From the NCBI GenBank assembly GCA_025267735.1, contig CM046295.1:7711270-7775269 (forward strand): 64,000 nt of DNA. Reading direction: 5' to 3'. The translations under genes were made by a program, and so were the position numbers. Below the pieces are notes generated by a model that was given only the letters and a program-made list of their open reading frames with translations, was not told where the DNA came from and made no database searches. This stretch comes from Mactra quadrangularis. Taxonomy: Eukaryota; Mollusca; Bivalvia; Venerida; Mactridae. The stretch's first letter is position 1, and each line of letters begins with the position of its first letter. This document shows, piece by piece, positions 34,401 through 46,330 of this stretch.

Positions 34401-36127
34401 GAATTTAAGGAATGAAGAGTAAGTTTTAAAGTCAGCATTGATTAGTTTATTAACATAATATTAAAACAATGTTACATGAATAAGGTCTAATGATAGTTAA
34501 TTTACTTGTGTTATTAGGTTATGCATGATCATTTTTCTCAAAATTTCATCTGTCTAAAAACTTTTGGAGGGCACTGTATGTTCAATATATCCGCTTTTAA
34601 AATCAAGTAATGGAGTACGAAAATGGGCAAAAACTTCGGGTTGTTCAAACACTTTAGAATATATCTCGTCAATCGGGAAATTCCGACTATTTCCGTCGCC
34701 AGTCAGAGTAAGGTTAGCAATTGTTACGTCATGATTTTTCGTGACCAAATTTATAGAAAAATTTTAAATCCCAATGAGGAAATGTATCCACGAGGCCTGG
34801 ATTCGTAGAGTCGCTAACAACGGAGTTAAATCAAAGAGCTGATAACACTGTCCGGACATGGGTCCTTCTGGGTAGAACAATACTGTCCGATATCGTTATC
34901 AATGGTACTATTTTTTCACGCGTAGGTGTAAACATGACTTCATATCGTTGTGGATAATTTTACTGCGCATGACCTAATGTTATTCTCCGCGACGTTTTAT
35001 GTGATACGATTCAAAATTAGTGGTTTCTTAAAACCTGTACTGCAAGCAACTCGTATCTAAAAGGTGAAACCAAAATGTGTAGCACATTCGCCGAAATTGA
35101 CCCCATTGCACTACAAACCTAACAGTAATAAAAGAGTTACTTACCCTTGCCTGGTACCTCGTTGTTTCTTATGTGTCCTTAGTATACAACCAATTAAAAT
35201 CAACAATGTTATAAGCAGCACACCGCCGGCAATCCATAAAATTATGATCACCGATTCTACTTCATTCTCCTCGGGACTTGCCGATGACGTCGTCGTGACG
35301 TCAACATCGTCTGTAAATATACTCGTTGTTTCTGAAATAAAATGGAAATTCTTTCAATCACACCATTCCATTTCGAGGGCTTAGCGCAAAACTGTTGTGT
35401 TTTTTTGGGGGGGGGGGGGTTAACGTCGTATTCAACACACACATGTATTTAGGTTATACATGTACATGTATATACGACGGTCAGCTCTTCCTACTATTTT
35501 TGAAGACGAAATGACGTCACCATATAAAATATCTCGAACAAAACACAAAGCTAATCTAACTCGCCTAAGCTATCCAGTATCTTACATATTGGACAGCTCT
35601 AGTTGTATATCCAATCCCTTACATAAATTTAACAATTTAATAATTACAATGTATTGTACAACAAACAGCAAACTGCAACGACTTTGTGTTCATATGTCGA
35701 CCAATTTCTTCCGCGGAGCCAAATCACCAACTTGGTCGATGTGTTGTGTGTCAAATTATAAGGTTTAAATCGTCTAAATACAGAATGTGCACAAGGTGTA
35801 TATTACAATCCAACTAACCGGTCGAATCAGTCGGCAAAGAATCGCATTTATAATGCTCCTTAATTTCTCAGGGTCCGGTTTTATTTGGTTTTAGACAACA
35901 CGGATGATGATTAAGTTCAACGTACGTACCTTCAATGTCGGAGGGCACACAAGTCGGTAAAGAATCGTTCCATTTCCCATATACAGTACATTTGATAGAT
36001 TCAGGTCCCGACAGGACAGGTGTCGGCTCTGTACATTGAAATTCTACTGTTGTACCAATGTGACTGTTTAACGTTGAAGCTACAAGGTTGTCATGGAAAC
36101 CAAGTGATAATAGATGTGGACACCGAA
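31413..36127 (-). CDS. Sushi-domain single-pass membrane protein with PPPY-containing cytoplasmic tail (3' part of gene)
   Basis: Five exons join in consistent phase: 36127-35930, 35331-35145, 33759-33002, 32286-32175 and 31482-31413. Each has an AG acceptor and the first four have GTACGT/GTAAGT/GTATGT-type donors. The predicted chain of about 440 residues has one sushi (CCP) module, a short Thr/Ser/Glu-rich stalk, a hydrophobic helix (VIIILWIAGGVLLITLLILI), a basic stop-transfer (RTHKKQR), then about 310 cytoplasmic residues rich in Ser, Gln, Pro and Asn. The tail carries LPSYNEA and EPPPPYS, the latter a PPxY motif known to bind WW domains such as those of NEDD4-type ligases. Orientation is inferred from the charge after the helix. 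No signal peptide exon was found, so the 5' end is unresolved; more sushi exons could lie upstream. Ligand and function are unknown; roles in recognition or adhesion are guesses. Confidence 0.78.
31483..32174. other. Last intron of the sushi-domain gene, containing a foldback element
   Basis: Most of the intron is the foldback element listed separately; the rest is AT-rich without features. The 78-codon plus-strand frame here lies inside that element and is not a gene. Confidence 0.5.
31633..32045. mobile_element. ATTCGGAAC foldback family, 413-bp member
   Basis: The ends ATTCGGAACACCTC and GAGGTGTTCCGAAT are perfect inverted matches over 14 bases, with weaker pairing beyond (GAACATTTT/AAAATGTTC). 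The interior shares AGGATCGTTAAGGCGATGAG and a TTTCGTTTTTAGTCC stretch with the 26.9-kb element. It sits in an intron. Confidence 0.78.
32175..32286 (-). CDS. Exon encoding the PPPY motif
   Basis: This 112-base exon lies between the acceptor TTTCTTTCAG and the donor AG|GTACGTAAG, phase 1 in and phase 2 out. It encodes FNHSHNSVFTYLDGHVPSGR and ends DEPPPPYSIS. The PPPPY run gives the WW-domain ligand signature in the cytoplasmic tail. Confidence 0.8.
32287..33001. other. Intron of the sushi-domain gene with SINE C
   Basis: It holds a SINE of family C and otherwise unremarkable AT-rich sequence. Open frames here have no splice support. Confidence 0.5.
32601..32812 (-). mobile_element. tRNA-derived SINE, family C (leucine/serine tRNA-like head)
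   Basis: On the minus strand the head reads GGGCGGGCGTGGTCAAGCGC and, after a long variable-arm-like region, CTTTGGTTCAAATC. Together with the 44.45-kb copy, where GTGGCCGAGTGGTTATGAC is well preserved, this indicates a class II (Leu/Ser-type) tRNA ancestry. The body contains CCTTCTAGCTTAGTACTGGG and GACTTGAAAGTGATAAATC. Confidence 0.78.
33002..33759 (-). CDS. Large exon encoding the Ser/Gln/Pro-rich cytoplasmic tail
   Basis: This is a 758-base exon, acceptor GTGTTATTTCAG, donor CAAG|GTATGT, phase 2 in and phase 1 out. It encodes about 252 residues of low complexity: SYDEIWTW near the start, LPSYNEA, many Ser/Thr/Gln, and RQQQQLRLP near the end. It has no predicted globular domain. Tyr-containing short motifs suggest a signalling or adaptor-binding tail, which is inference. 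Confidence 0.82.
34048..34140 (-). repeat. SINE family B fragment
   Basis: Tail-side and central body words are present (TTGTATATGTCATATTTTAG, GCGGTCAGTCAACCTGCTCA, GTCAGTGGCTGACAACTGCC); the head and terminal tail are absent. Confidence 0.7.
34335..34576. mobile_element. Tc1/mariner-type MITE (copy 1)
   Basis: The left end CAGTGCCTCCAAAAGTTCTT and the right end ACTTTTGGAGGGCACTG are inverted repeats, and TA flanks both sides, as expected for Tc1/mariner transposition. The 242-bp interior (for example AACTGATTCATCTTTATTCA) is shared, inverted, with 63578-63822. No transposase ORF. Confidence 0.92.
35145..35331 (-). CDS. Transmembrane exon
   Basis: A 187-base exon with acceptor CATTTTATTTCAG and donor GG|GTAAGTAA, phase 1 in and phase 2 out. 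It encodes an acidic Thr/Ser-rich stalk (TDDVDVTTTSSASPEENEVE), a hydrophobic stretch of about 22 residues, and the basic flank RTHKKQRGTR. It is the only membrane segment seen in this gene. Confidence 0.85.
35406..35929. other. Intron with a 13-G run and a repeat fragment
   Basis: A run of 13 G residues at 35407-35419 precedes TTAACGTCGTATTCAACACA, which may be a worn SINE tail. No exon-like sequence is evident. Confidence 0.45.
35930..36127 (-). CDS. Sushi (CCP) module exon
   Basis: A 198-base exon, phase 1 at both ends as is usual for sushi modules, with acceptor ACATTTTCAG and donor GAAG|GTACGT. It encodes the four cysteines in order: RCPHLL, EFQCTE, IKCTVYGKWND and PTCVPSD. The conserved Trp precedes the last Cys by eight residues. 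Disulfides 1-3 and 2-4 are expected from the family. Confidence 0.88.
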
Positions 36128-36239
36128 CTGAAAATGTAAAACATATTCAATGATATTTTTATTTACAGCTATAAGACACAACTCAGAAAACTCATTTCTC
36201 AAGAAATAATATTAAAATATTAGTCTCCTCTCGATAGCA

Positions 36240-36780
36240 GTTATTTTTCCCCAATAACAGTCACCTAGCGATAACAGTTATTTCTTAATAACAGTAACCC
36301 CTTAATAACAATCACCTTGCACACAAGACGTACAAGTAAGTTCTTTAGTATGATAGTTTTATACTTCTATACTTATGCTTTACGATGAAAATGTGATGTT
36401 AATCGGTTAAAATATACTTTAATACCGTTCGCTCAGAGATTTGAACTCACACTTCAAGATAACAGCAAGCATGCTATAATAATAAACTCTTAATTACGTC
36501 ACTTTTAATAAAGTCAGTTCTTAATATCAACAACATTTTTAGTAAAGTTAACTCTTAGAAATATTCTCGTACCCTGAGTCTAGAAGGAAAATGTCATAGA
36601 ACCAGCTACCTAATCCTAATAACTGTCACCTCTCAAAAACAATTACTGTTTTAGTCATAGCTTTAGTCAGTCATTTCTAAATAACAGTCACCTCTTAATA
36701 ACATCATTCTTTCTATAACAAAACCCCCATAATTAACAGTTATCTATTATAAGTAACCATCTCTTAAACTCAACATTATA
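36240..36780. repeat. Irregular repeats of an AATAACAGTCACC motif
   Basis: The word AATAACAGTCACC and variants (TAATAACAATCACC, GATAACAGTTATT, TTAATAACATCA) recur about a dozen times without fixed spacing. It looks like an old, decayed minisatellite. Confidence 0.6.
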
Positions 36781-37639
36781 GTTTACGAGCTCAATAAAAA
36801 TTAGTAATATCATACATTTTATTTGAAGAACGAAATGAGGAAACCTCTTACGAAATAAAGGTAGGCAACTCTTAATACATTTTTAATTCAAGGGATGTAA
36901 CTCTAATCACTTTATTTTACCTGGTATTGGCAGTCTCCACATTTTCGTTCATAAATTTGAAATTAACTCACAAATATTTCAAACTTTTCTATCCAAAAAT
37001 TCTAAATCAGTTCTTAAAGATGCCAATAAGTCCAAAATGACGTCTTTAGAATCAATAATACAATATAATTATATGTTTTATGGTGTCCAAAACTCACAAA
37101 ATATTGTTTTTTTTTTAAAGAATCCTTTTCAAATAAATCACTTCAAGTTGATACTCTACACAAAATGAACACAGTTAGCTCTTTAACAGAAAATCACTAT
37201 TCTTGTAAAAAATATATTCTTTTCGTTCTTTGAATTTTCCAATTGGAAGCAATTTATGCGTTGGAAGTGCAATTCAAATGAGTAGTTCATACAAAAAACA
37301 TGTCAGACTTTTTCTTTGTATCCCTTTCAAGCAATAATAATCGAATGTAAGATCCAAATTAATTATCGTTTAATTTAAAATATCATTTTAGATTATTCTG
37401 TAAATAAAATCCTATGTCTTTAAGTTCTTTAGTTTTTTCCCACAAAAACTGTCAAAAAGCTGTAACAGTTGTCCTGTTTAAAAATCTGTTCACATTTGAA
37501 TTTTAAAAAATCCGCCACAACGTTCAACTTTTCAAAACTGTAATTTTGTTTGAAATGTTTAAACACTATTATAACTCATAATGACAATGACCCTTAAGCT
37601 ACATTAAAATAAGTAACTCGGATAACCTCCGCTATCAAG

Positions 37640-37955
37640 CTTTACGATCGTGTATTTTACGATGTTTACGGAAAACTCCGAAGATTTTTTCGATCGTAGA
37701 TCAATATCCTAGATGCAATTAACGAAGTTTTACAAAAATACCCGATGTTTCTAGACTGAGTTACCAAGCACTATGTGCGAGATGTATATTACGAGTGCCA
37801 ACGGAAAATCCCGAAGTTTTACGATCTTGGAGCAATAAATTGTGTCCTAATACAAGGTCTACGGAAAAATCCGAAGTTTAACAATGTGTCTATCAATTTC
37901 CAAGATAAAGTGTACGAAGAAATACGGAAATTCTCGAAGTTAAACGATTGCACTT
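37640..37955. repeat. Degenerate tandem repeat with TACGGAAAATCCGAAGTTT
   Basis: Four units of roughly 75-90 bases each contain a variant of ACGGAAAATCCCGAAGTTTT followed by ACGAT. Each core is partly palindromic. A sequence with similar words in the opposite direction (TTCCGTAATTCTACGTAAAA) occurs three times at 40905-41020. Confidence 0.65.
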
Positions 37956-40088
37956 AAAACATCATAAAAATAACCATAAATCAACGTCGAAAATTACCGA
38001 CCAATAAACATATGTGTCAACATATCAGATCCCAGTACCTGATAAAATGTAAACATTAAAATTATCAGCGAGACGATCATGAGTTATCGTTCCTAAGATC
38101 TAAATTACCTCCCATTGACCTGTCAAAATAATCATCATTATTTAACGATTGTTACGTCATTATGTAAACCCACCATATGTGAATATTACGTAATATTTAC
38201 TAAGATTTAACACGATTATTTAAGGAGATTTTCCTGTTTTGTTTTCGCTGTATATTTGTATTAGAAAAATTGTGAATTTTTGTCTATACGTTTGAATGAG
38301 ACAATTTTTTGTTCATTTGTTTTGCAGTACATCAATTATATACTTATAAAGTAAATTTGACTCCCTATGAAGGAGTTCAAGAGGGGTGAGTTTTAAACAC
38401 GATTCAGTGGTCCTACATATTGACTTGACCTTGGGACACGTTTGAAACTCTGATAATTTCGAAAGGGGAGCAATGAATTTGCAAAAAGAAAGTGACTGGA
38501 AAATTGTGTTTTGCCTGACGCATTTCTTTTTTAGTGATCAAACAAACGTTAAAACGCCATTCTATCTTAAGAAAGCAGTTTTAATTTCTTCACGCGACTG
38601 TATGAATATGTTCAAAATTTTAATTGCTGTGAAAAAATTAGGAAACAACAAGAGTTTGATTACATTTTGAAAATCACGTGTCTTAATACCTCGTAATTCA
38701 AGCAAAAAAACAACACAAATAAGTTGATATTCCCGCTATACAATGAAGAATTTGTCGTACGATGGTTGCAAACGTAAGTTAAAATGTGAACATATTTATA
38801 AGGTATAGAGTATTTCTTCTAAAGAAGTTTGTTCACATGTTTCAAAATTCAAATATCAACTTTAAATTTTAAAACTCTAAAAAACAAATGTGTTTGAAAA
38901 AAATAATTCTAGTCTAGTGATAACACATTGCACATAAAAATAATACGACGATTTTAACTCATAAAGTTAATTTTGACACGTGACTCTTTAAAAAGATCTC
39001 TTAAAACATGCCATTGAAAGCATGAAATTATGCTAAATGGCACGACCTCCGCTCGTGCGAAGTTTCTTGATTTTTTGTTGCTGTTTTTATTCTATTACGA
39101 CATGAAAATTACTTTGCTTTGCCTACGACGTAGCTCTAAGTGATGCCACACTTGATACCATGAGTTCCGATCTCCACAATTAGCAAATATGTATAATTAA
39201 AATAAGAAAATTAACAAATAAGCATAATTAAAAAAGTACTGAAGTTTCACTTAAATTTCGAGGCGTATGTTTTAAAAAGTGACAATAGTTCATAATAATT
39301 GACATAGCAATAAATGATTTTAACACGCATTGGTTTAATCTCAAACGGACCCCTATTATCCCTTTATACCGGAAAACTTCCAATTTAGGGGTCTTGAATA
39401 TCAGTGAGTTTAACATCTGTTCATAAGTCAAGAAGAAGGGGCCGTGATTATCGATTTCTTTTAAGTTTTTCTTTGTATTTAACATAAAAGGAGTCGGTAA
39501 CAAGACACCACGCGCCGCACGTCACTCATGTAGGGGCCAAACAATAGAATAGTTTAATTTTAACTGTAGTACGCATGTCTTCGCGTTTGTATAGTCAAAT
39601 TTTAGAAAATTCCCACTAAACGTAAAGTTCACACAAATATGACTTCTTATTCGCATAATCAAACTGTATGTTGCCAGTTTGGTTGACAAAAGAGGGTTTA
39701 TTTGATACATTGCGTTCCTTGAAACGTAGTAAACAAAGCCGGATGTCGCAAACGTGTGAAAAAAGGGGGTTTAATGTAAGAGCATTTTTACGTAGAAATG
39801 CCAAACACTTTAAATACTTCCGCGTTCATAATACAGACATGTGCTTAACGCAGTCAGGGATCCCTAAAACAAAGAACGTCACAACCATGTGGACGATAAT
39901 AAAAACAGTTAAGTACGGATGACGGATAATTGATAACAGTACACCATTCTTTTTATGATATTATTTAATTCAACAATGCGCCAATGAAGAATTGCGGAAT
40001 AAAACATAATTTAAATAGTGAGTCTACAACATTATAGTGTTGAATTAGAAATTAGGAGATGACCCACTAATGGAACAAAAAAAACGTT

Positions 40089-40335
40089 ATGGCGCTTTTC
40101 ACAAAAATCTTACGATAAAAATATCGTTTAACAAAAAACAAGAAACATTAATGATATGTGTACCGTCATTTGTTTGGCTAATCAATTTCAATATTCAATA
40201 TTGAATTATGTAAAATAATGATATCTTTTGGATATAATAATATTATAGTAATGCGTATACTTTTCTTCAGAAATTCAAAATTATAAACATTCTTCGTAAA
40301 ATATTTGTAAAAAGGTGTAATGGCACATAAACACA
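40089..40335. mobile_element. MITE, CTTACGATAAAAAT family (copy 1)
   Basis: It starts GGCGCTTTTCACAAAAATCT then TACGATAAAAAT and ends AAAAGGTGTAATGGC; the interior has GGCTAATCAATTTCAATATT and TTGAATTATGTAAAATA. The copies at 54.6, 55.5 and 62.5 kb share this order. The ends are weakly inverted. Confidence 0.65.
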
Positions 40336-43300
40336 TAGTGGCAAATAAGAATTAACTATGATAGCAGTTATGTTGGAAACTTATCAAAATTTTACTCATT
40401 TTTGACACAGGGATGTGAGGGATGTCACGTCCTGGGATCTGCACATGTTTGTAATGCATCCATATACTCGTAACGGAAGGACCATTATTAAAATCACTCA
40501 AAACAACATGACGGAATGATTATGATTATGTATTATCCCAGTTATGGTATGGTAAACTGATTATCCCATATGATACTCGTTGTTGAAGAAAGGGACGTAA
40601 AACAAACCACGCAATTCATAGAAATTCCGTTTCCAAGCAATAGACGAATATAATCGGTGTTCAAGTATGTAAACACCTCGTATGTTTTATCCCCCTATGA
40701 TAAAGTCATTATTAATAAGCATGACAGGGAAATTGATAATAAAACCAATCAAATAAAATAATATTTCATTAATTAATTCACATATAAACAATTACTTGAT
40801 TAATAAACTAATCACATGACATGTGTATAGCTTCCAGTCAATATTTGAAGTAATTAAGCTGTCATTTCCAATCATCCAATATTAAAAACCCCAGATCGTA
40901 AAACATGGAGAAGTTCCGTAATTCTACGTAAAATATGTTATATTAAAAATCAGATTTTCCGTAATTGTTCGTAAATTATTCTATAATAAACATCGGATGA
41001 TTCCGTAAGTCTTCGTAAAATACACTAATCCTAAGCATAAAAGCAGATACCGTCCGATTGATTAAATAACCCTTATCACTGTACAAGTAATATGTTTCCA
41101 GTCCCCTTTTTTATTGAATATTGTAATTAACACACTTTCCACTCTTGTTTGATGTCAAACCACATTGTGACGAGAGTGACAACGAGAAAAAAATATTCTC
41201 CAAATGCACAAACTGCATCGTCTGCGTACTAACGCATTGAGCGAACTACTTTAATTGCAGTAGTAATTATCCTTAATTGCGCCTGCGCGGCCTATAATGT
41301 CCTCGGCGGACAGAAATGAAAATTTGTTACAGTACGCTACTATACATGGAAAACCCATGTAAAAACTACTTTTTCCGACGTATTTCATGATAATTGTTTT
41401 ACTTGTGTTGCCTAGCAACTGTTCCCAGAAATCGATATCTTGATTATTATTATTGAAAAAACTACAGTACGATGATCGTAGAAAATGAGTCAGACAGCAT
41501 GGCCGAATAATGGCAAAAGTCATCTAAATTAATTTTTACGCCGATCAATAAAATTGTTAATAAAATAATGGAGAAAATTGTCTCATTATTACGAGGGAAA
41601 ATCTTACGGTGTTAATTTCGCTTTTTAATTCTTAATCGTTGACACGTGATATTGGGTGCACCGTTAGGGGTCAACATCATTAAGGGGCCGGGGTTGTCAA
41701 GTTTCAGAAATTATTACACCCTCGAAGGCAATTGAAGTTACGCAGTATGACATGAAAAGAAAACGTTTATTGGAAACGCGATTATTTTTCTAAGAAAATG
41801 ATACAACTCTGCTTTCATCAATTATGACGCTGTGGAACAAGCGTTCTAAACATGACGTGATTTTGTATCCAATTTTGAATACAAAAAAAAAATCCTCAGC
41901 GAACGCGTCAAATATTTTTTTCTTGTGAATCTTTTTAATTATGGCATCAAGCAATACATAATCTTAAATACTACGTGTTTTATTCGCTTGTTTAATAAAA
42001 AAAATCCTTATTACGAAAGTGTCAAATAGAAGGCATGCAGCGGTCATATATGATCAGTTCGAAACACTTAGTGCCAAAAAAAGAACGCAGCGGTCATAGA
42101 AATTGAACCCAGTGGTCACGAAAATTGATCGCAGCGGCAAGGATAACTGGAGAAAAATAACATGCGCGGTCGCAAAAATTGAGCGCTGTGAAAACAGAGA
42201 TCTCGAAATATGGAATGGCTGGTAGTCTAAGAATGATCCTTTCAAAACTCAGTACTTAGGGCATGTTCGTGATCGAGTGGTTGCCGAGGATTTACTTCAA
42301 ATATGTGTAACCTCTTTTGCAAGAATGGTTGGTCTTTGATGTAAGTACGGGACATTCAGTGACTATTTAAATGTAAGCATATAGTCCAAAACTGCTGCTT
42401 ATGACAGATAGAAAAAAATCTATAAAAAAATGACTATTGAATCAGCATATCATTTTTTCTTGTTTGTCAAAATTATAGAAATACATGTATTAAAATTATG
42501 TTCCTTTTTTTCTTTAATTCCCTTTCGTATGTTTGTTTGTGTCTTTTGTTTATTTTCGTTTTATACATTGCATTAGCATGATAATGGGAAATGCACACTG
42601 TCATATCTGTTCTATTTTTATATGAATCATCATGCATGCATGTTTTACCATTCATTGTATTGTTAAATATAATAATGAAGTTGTGGTAATTTTATAATTT
42701 CACACAATTTTATTAAAACGACATCAAAGTGTATTGTTCGTGACATTTTCTGAAGATTTGAGCAGACGATAGCATTTGGCGACATCTGGCGGATTTTTCC
42801 GATCGTTTAAAATGCACTTAATTTCGCTCCGGGTATTTGCATCACGGCTGGCAAAAGTTCCTGTATTGTGGAATAATTAAAGCCTGAAATATTTTACATT
42901 AACGACCATCTATTGTCGCATTTCTATTGATTTTTGTTCATAGCTTACGGGCATTGGCGGAAAATTACGAATACTAACGAAACAAATTGTTTACGGTGTC
43001 CCGTGAGAATAACTTTGTTGTAAAAATTGACGATTTCTTTCATATCAGTTAGTTACCCGTACGAAAAGGCCAGCATTAATGAGTTTCACTTAGTATTGTA
43101 TTCATTGACCGTTAGTCTTGTGGGAATTGGTCAAATAATTTACTCTATGATCACCCGGGTGATAAAATTGACAAGTCAACGCGTAGGGAGCGGTCATTGT
43201 GTGTGAAACTGTCAAGCGCAGATAATGAGTTTTGTCAATATGCGGATGACCTCTGTGATTTACCCAATAAAAATGAGCAAATTATTGATTTTTTTCAAGA

Positions 43301-43564
43301 ACTTCCAATATGCGCATTTCTCGCCATTTACTTCAAAACTATGAATTTCAACCCTAAATGTAGTTTCATGCAGCGAATGAACAAAATTTATATTTGTCTC
43401 TATAGACCAATGATGGAACAATGTACGATCAATGCTTATTTTGTTCATGTTCCATAGGGACACAAACTAAAATATGATACCTTTATAAGAATGCACTGTC
43501 GATATATGCTACAATGTTCAATACAAGAGGTCGAATAGTAAGTATGTAGTCAATTCCAATCTTT

Positions 43565-43859
43565 TTTGTTGCCTTTAACACATAAGTAACACATTGTATA
43601 GGTCATATAACGGTGGTCAGTCAACCTACTCAACGTCCTGCAAAGGCTTTATCTCTGAATCTAGTTGCTAACCAGTTACTAGGCGCATACTTCCATTAGT
43701 GACTTACAACTGCCCAACATGATTAAGAATCAGTGGTAAGGGGAGAATGGCCATAAAAATCATTACCAAGCTCCACGAATGTATGCCCCGCCTGGGAATC
43801 CAACCTACGATCCCTCAATCAGTACCCTTGTATTCTATCAACTAAACTAGCCGGTGGTC
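43565..43859 (-). mobile_element. tRNA-derived SINE, family B
   Basis: Near-complete copy: tail-side AACACATTGTATAGGTCATA, body GATTAAGAATCAGTGGTAAG and GGAGAATGGCCATAAAAATC, head with AACTAAACTAGCCGG. The B box (AATCCAACCTACG) is mutated. Confidence 0.84.
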
Positions 43860-44442
43860 TGAATTTGTCCCTGATAGTTTTATAAAATGTTTATGATCAT
43901 TAGACTCATAAGTGTATGTTATATTAACTATCAATTATTAATTATACTAAATCTAGATCTTCAGTCACATGACGCTTGTCTTTAATAATAAATGATAGTA
44001 GATGACAAATACAGTTTAATATCTCGCCTATGGAAACCAACGTTTAGCGACGCATTTTGAACACCGCTACCATTCACTTAATAGATAATCTCGGAAAGAT
44101 TCGTGGTGGTCCATCAAGAATATGTTTTGCTGCATACACAAATTGTCTGATACTTTTGGTTAGATTTAGATACTTTCCGTTATTTTCATAATACCCATTA
44201 TGTGTTACATAAAATCCATATTTGTGGCTACCAGCAAAATCGATGGTCTTATTTGAGAAAAGGTCTTATTATACAAATGTAGAGACCTTTTTGTTCACAA
44301 ATTAAGCATTTGGGTCTTAATAAATGTCAAAATCGCATGATTTTGTAATAAAAAGTGAACTTAATAGCGGAACTTTACAGTACAACTTTATTCACTACTT
44401 TCCACGGTCATTCAGGTTATTATCAATTAAACTAATTTACTT

Positions 44443-44652
44443 TAACTTGAGTGTGAAAGAAGTTCTTACAACTTAGATTAATTACTTTCAAGTCCACTTT
44501 TACTGGTCCCTAAGTTCTGAGCTAGCAGGATATAGTTTCTTATTCAAACAAACAACGGGGTAGATTTAGGATGGGATATGAACCAACGCGGAGCTGGCTA
44601 TCCAATGATTCTGAGTTCAATGTCATAACCACTCGGCCACGTCCGCTCCTAT
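44443..44652 (-). mobile_element. tRNA-derived SINE, family C, best-preserved copy
   Basis: Minus-strand head: GGAGCGGACGTGGCCGAGTG then GTTATGACATTGAACTCAG, a variable-arm-like segment, and GTTGGTTCATATCC as the B box. GGCCGAGTGGTTA is characteristic of Leu/Ser tRNAs. The body ends in TTACTTTCAAGTCCACTTTT-like sequence shared with the 32.6-kb and 52.2-kb copies. Confidence 0.82.
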
Positions 44653-44805
44653 ATGCATTTACATTTTAAGTAATAGTCCCAGTGTGTCTAAAACTTTAAA
44701 AGTTCTCGTTAGTTTCAGTGAAAATGATCTAAAAAGACCGCAGTATTCCGAACGTAAAAATAGTAAAAAAGAATAATATAAGAAAATAGTTAAAGTTAAA
44801 CGTAC

Positions 44806-44829
44806 CAGTCGAGTTTGAGTCCATTTTTC
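44806..44829 (-). CDS. Candidate tiny start exon (very tentative)
   Basis: A 24-base block sits between AAATTCTTCAG and the donor ACTG|GTACGT on the minus strand and contains ATG in good context (GAAAAATGG), encoding MDSNST and ending in phase 1. Phase 1 would join directly to the sushi exon. It provides no signal peptide, so it may be a chance pattern or belong to another transcript. Confidence 0.2.
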
Positions 44830-46330
44830 CTGAAGAATTTTATATAAAATACCAAGTTCACTGTTTCCACTATACAACTACTCAATTTTAGTCACAAAAT
44901 AAATAAGGCACTTTAGTCGAATCACACTATAATTCGTACCAGATCGTCTTCGTACTTAAAATCCTTAAGCGTAGCGTGTTTACTCAAATACTTAAAAATA
45001 AATACTAACACAAGTTGTCCGGGTTGTTTTTCCTTTTTCCTTCCTGGACCCTATTAAGGGTCTACTTTACGTAATGAAAAGCAAACCTCTTATGCGGATT
45101 AATACAAGTTCACATCTGCTGCGAATATCCAAGTGTCGACTTTATATTCACGAGATCGACAAGCTGATAGTCTGGCTTGGATCAATAATAACTTAGGCAC
45201 GTTCTCTCTGGAGAGATATCAGAAGAATTATTGTCAACGAATGTTGGTTGTTAATTTTTTAACATTTGATTCACGATTTCTTGAAGTTTTAACACTGGTG
45301 TGAGTAATATCGCATGGTAAAAAAAGTCCTGTTAAAATATTAATAGTAATATGACATTTTTAGTGGAACTCAGTTTCTACGATTTAATTTTCTAAGTTTC
45401 AGTCATACAAAAACTAGCCTGGCACCTATGTTAATTAAATTAAAACGAACATGATAAATTTTGTCATATTTTAGCACTTTGATTGTCCGAGAAAAAATCT
45501 CATTAAAATGTAAAATCTTTAATTTTTGTCACTCGAAATAAAAACTCACTATGAATTTAAACACATTAACGAGCGGGTGATCAAACTGTCACGTTTTTAG
45601 CACATAGTCTCAAAAATTCTCAATTTTTAAGTCACACGAAAAATCAACTATTTTTTCTATCCACTTAAAAATTCTGTTTCATGCGTGAATTACAATGATA
45701 TATGCGTTTTAGCGCAAATCCAAGATAAAGTCTTTAATTTAATAAAACATCCTAATTTTTTTCACGCACAAAGTAAACAAGTCAAACTTCCAAAATGCGT
45801 GAAAACGAAAACAGATAAAAAAAGGCTATAACTAACTTAAACTAATAGACCATAGGTAGGGTTCAATCCAGGTATGGATCAATTCTTGACAAAAATTATA
45901 TCAATCCTTCAAAAATGTCATATTTCAATACACAAAAATATAGGTCACACTCACAGTTGAACACGTCAATTTCGCGGATTTATATATAAATATATGAATA
46001 CACAAATCAACCCACTAATTAATAGTGTTAATTAACGCTAATTAGTTATTAATATACATGAATAAAGTATTGATTAGGATATTTGATTTATACAGTTTTT
46101 ATTCTCGCGGACAGCATTCACTCTCCTACAACAAAACTGTCAATATCAGCCGTCGTGACGTAATCGTAACGTAATCATGGCGTAATTTATAGTGGCCGTC
46201 TGTCACTCGCCGATAAATAGATCACGGGAGATCGAGAGTTTAGTAATGTCTAGTTAATATATTCCATAAATTGTTATCAAAAGTGTCGCAAACATTACTT
46301 TTATCATAAAGTGCCTCATTTTTATATTAA
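44830..46330. other. AT-rich region, nothing coding recognised
   Basis: Contains clustered TAATTA-type words near 46015-46055 and two TGACGTAA-like (CRE-like) words near 46155-46170, none of which can be called functional from sequence alone. Confidence 0.4.

Larger units (their letters stand above)
33760..35144. other. Intron with a SINE B fragment and a Tc1-type MITE
   Basis: Apart from the two elements listed separately the intron is AT-rich and without further exon-like sequence. Confidence 0.5.
36128..44805. other. Long AT-rich region, probably intron of the sushi-domain gene
   Basis: About 8.7 kb in which no second sushi exon or signal-peptide exon could be recognised. It holds degenerate tandem sequences, one MITE, a SINE B and a SINE C (separate entries). 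Frames such as 41251-41523 (minus) and 43197-43457 (plus) lack splice context and resemble no family. Confidence 0.45.

Noticed and set aside
35407..35419. G-run as a G-quadruplex regulator
   Set aside because: It is a single homopolymer of 13 G, without the separated G-tracts that would make a specific claim worthwhile.
41251..41523. Possible signal-peptide exon of the sushi-domain gene
   Set aside because: The frame has no good hydrophobic core followed by a cleavage site and no phase 1 donor at a suitable position.
46015..46055. Homeodomain-site enhancer (clustered TAATTA words)
   Set aside because: TAATTA words are expected often in such AT-rich DNA and no conservation evidence is available.
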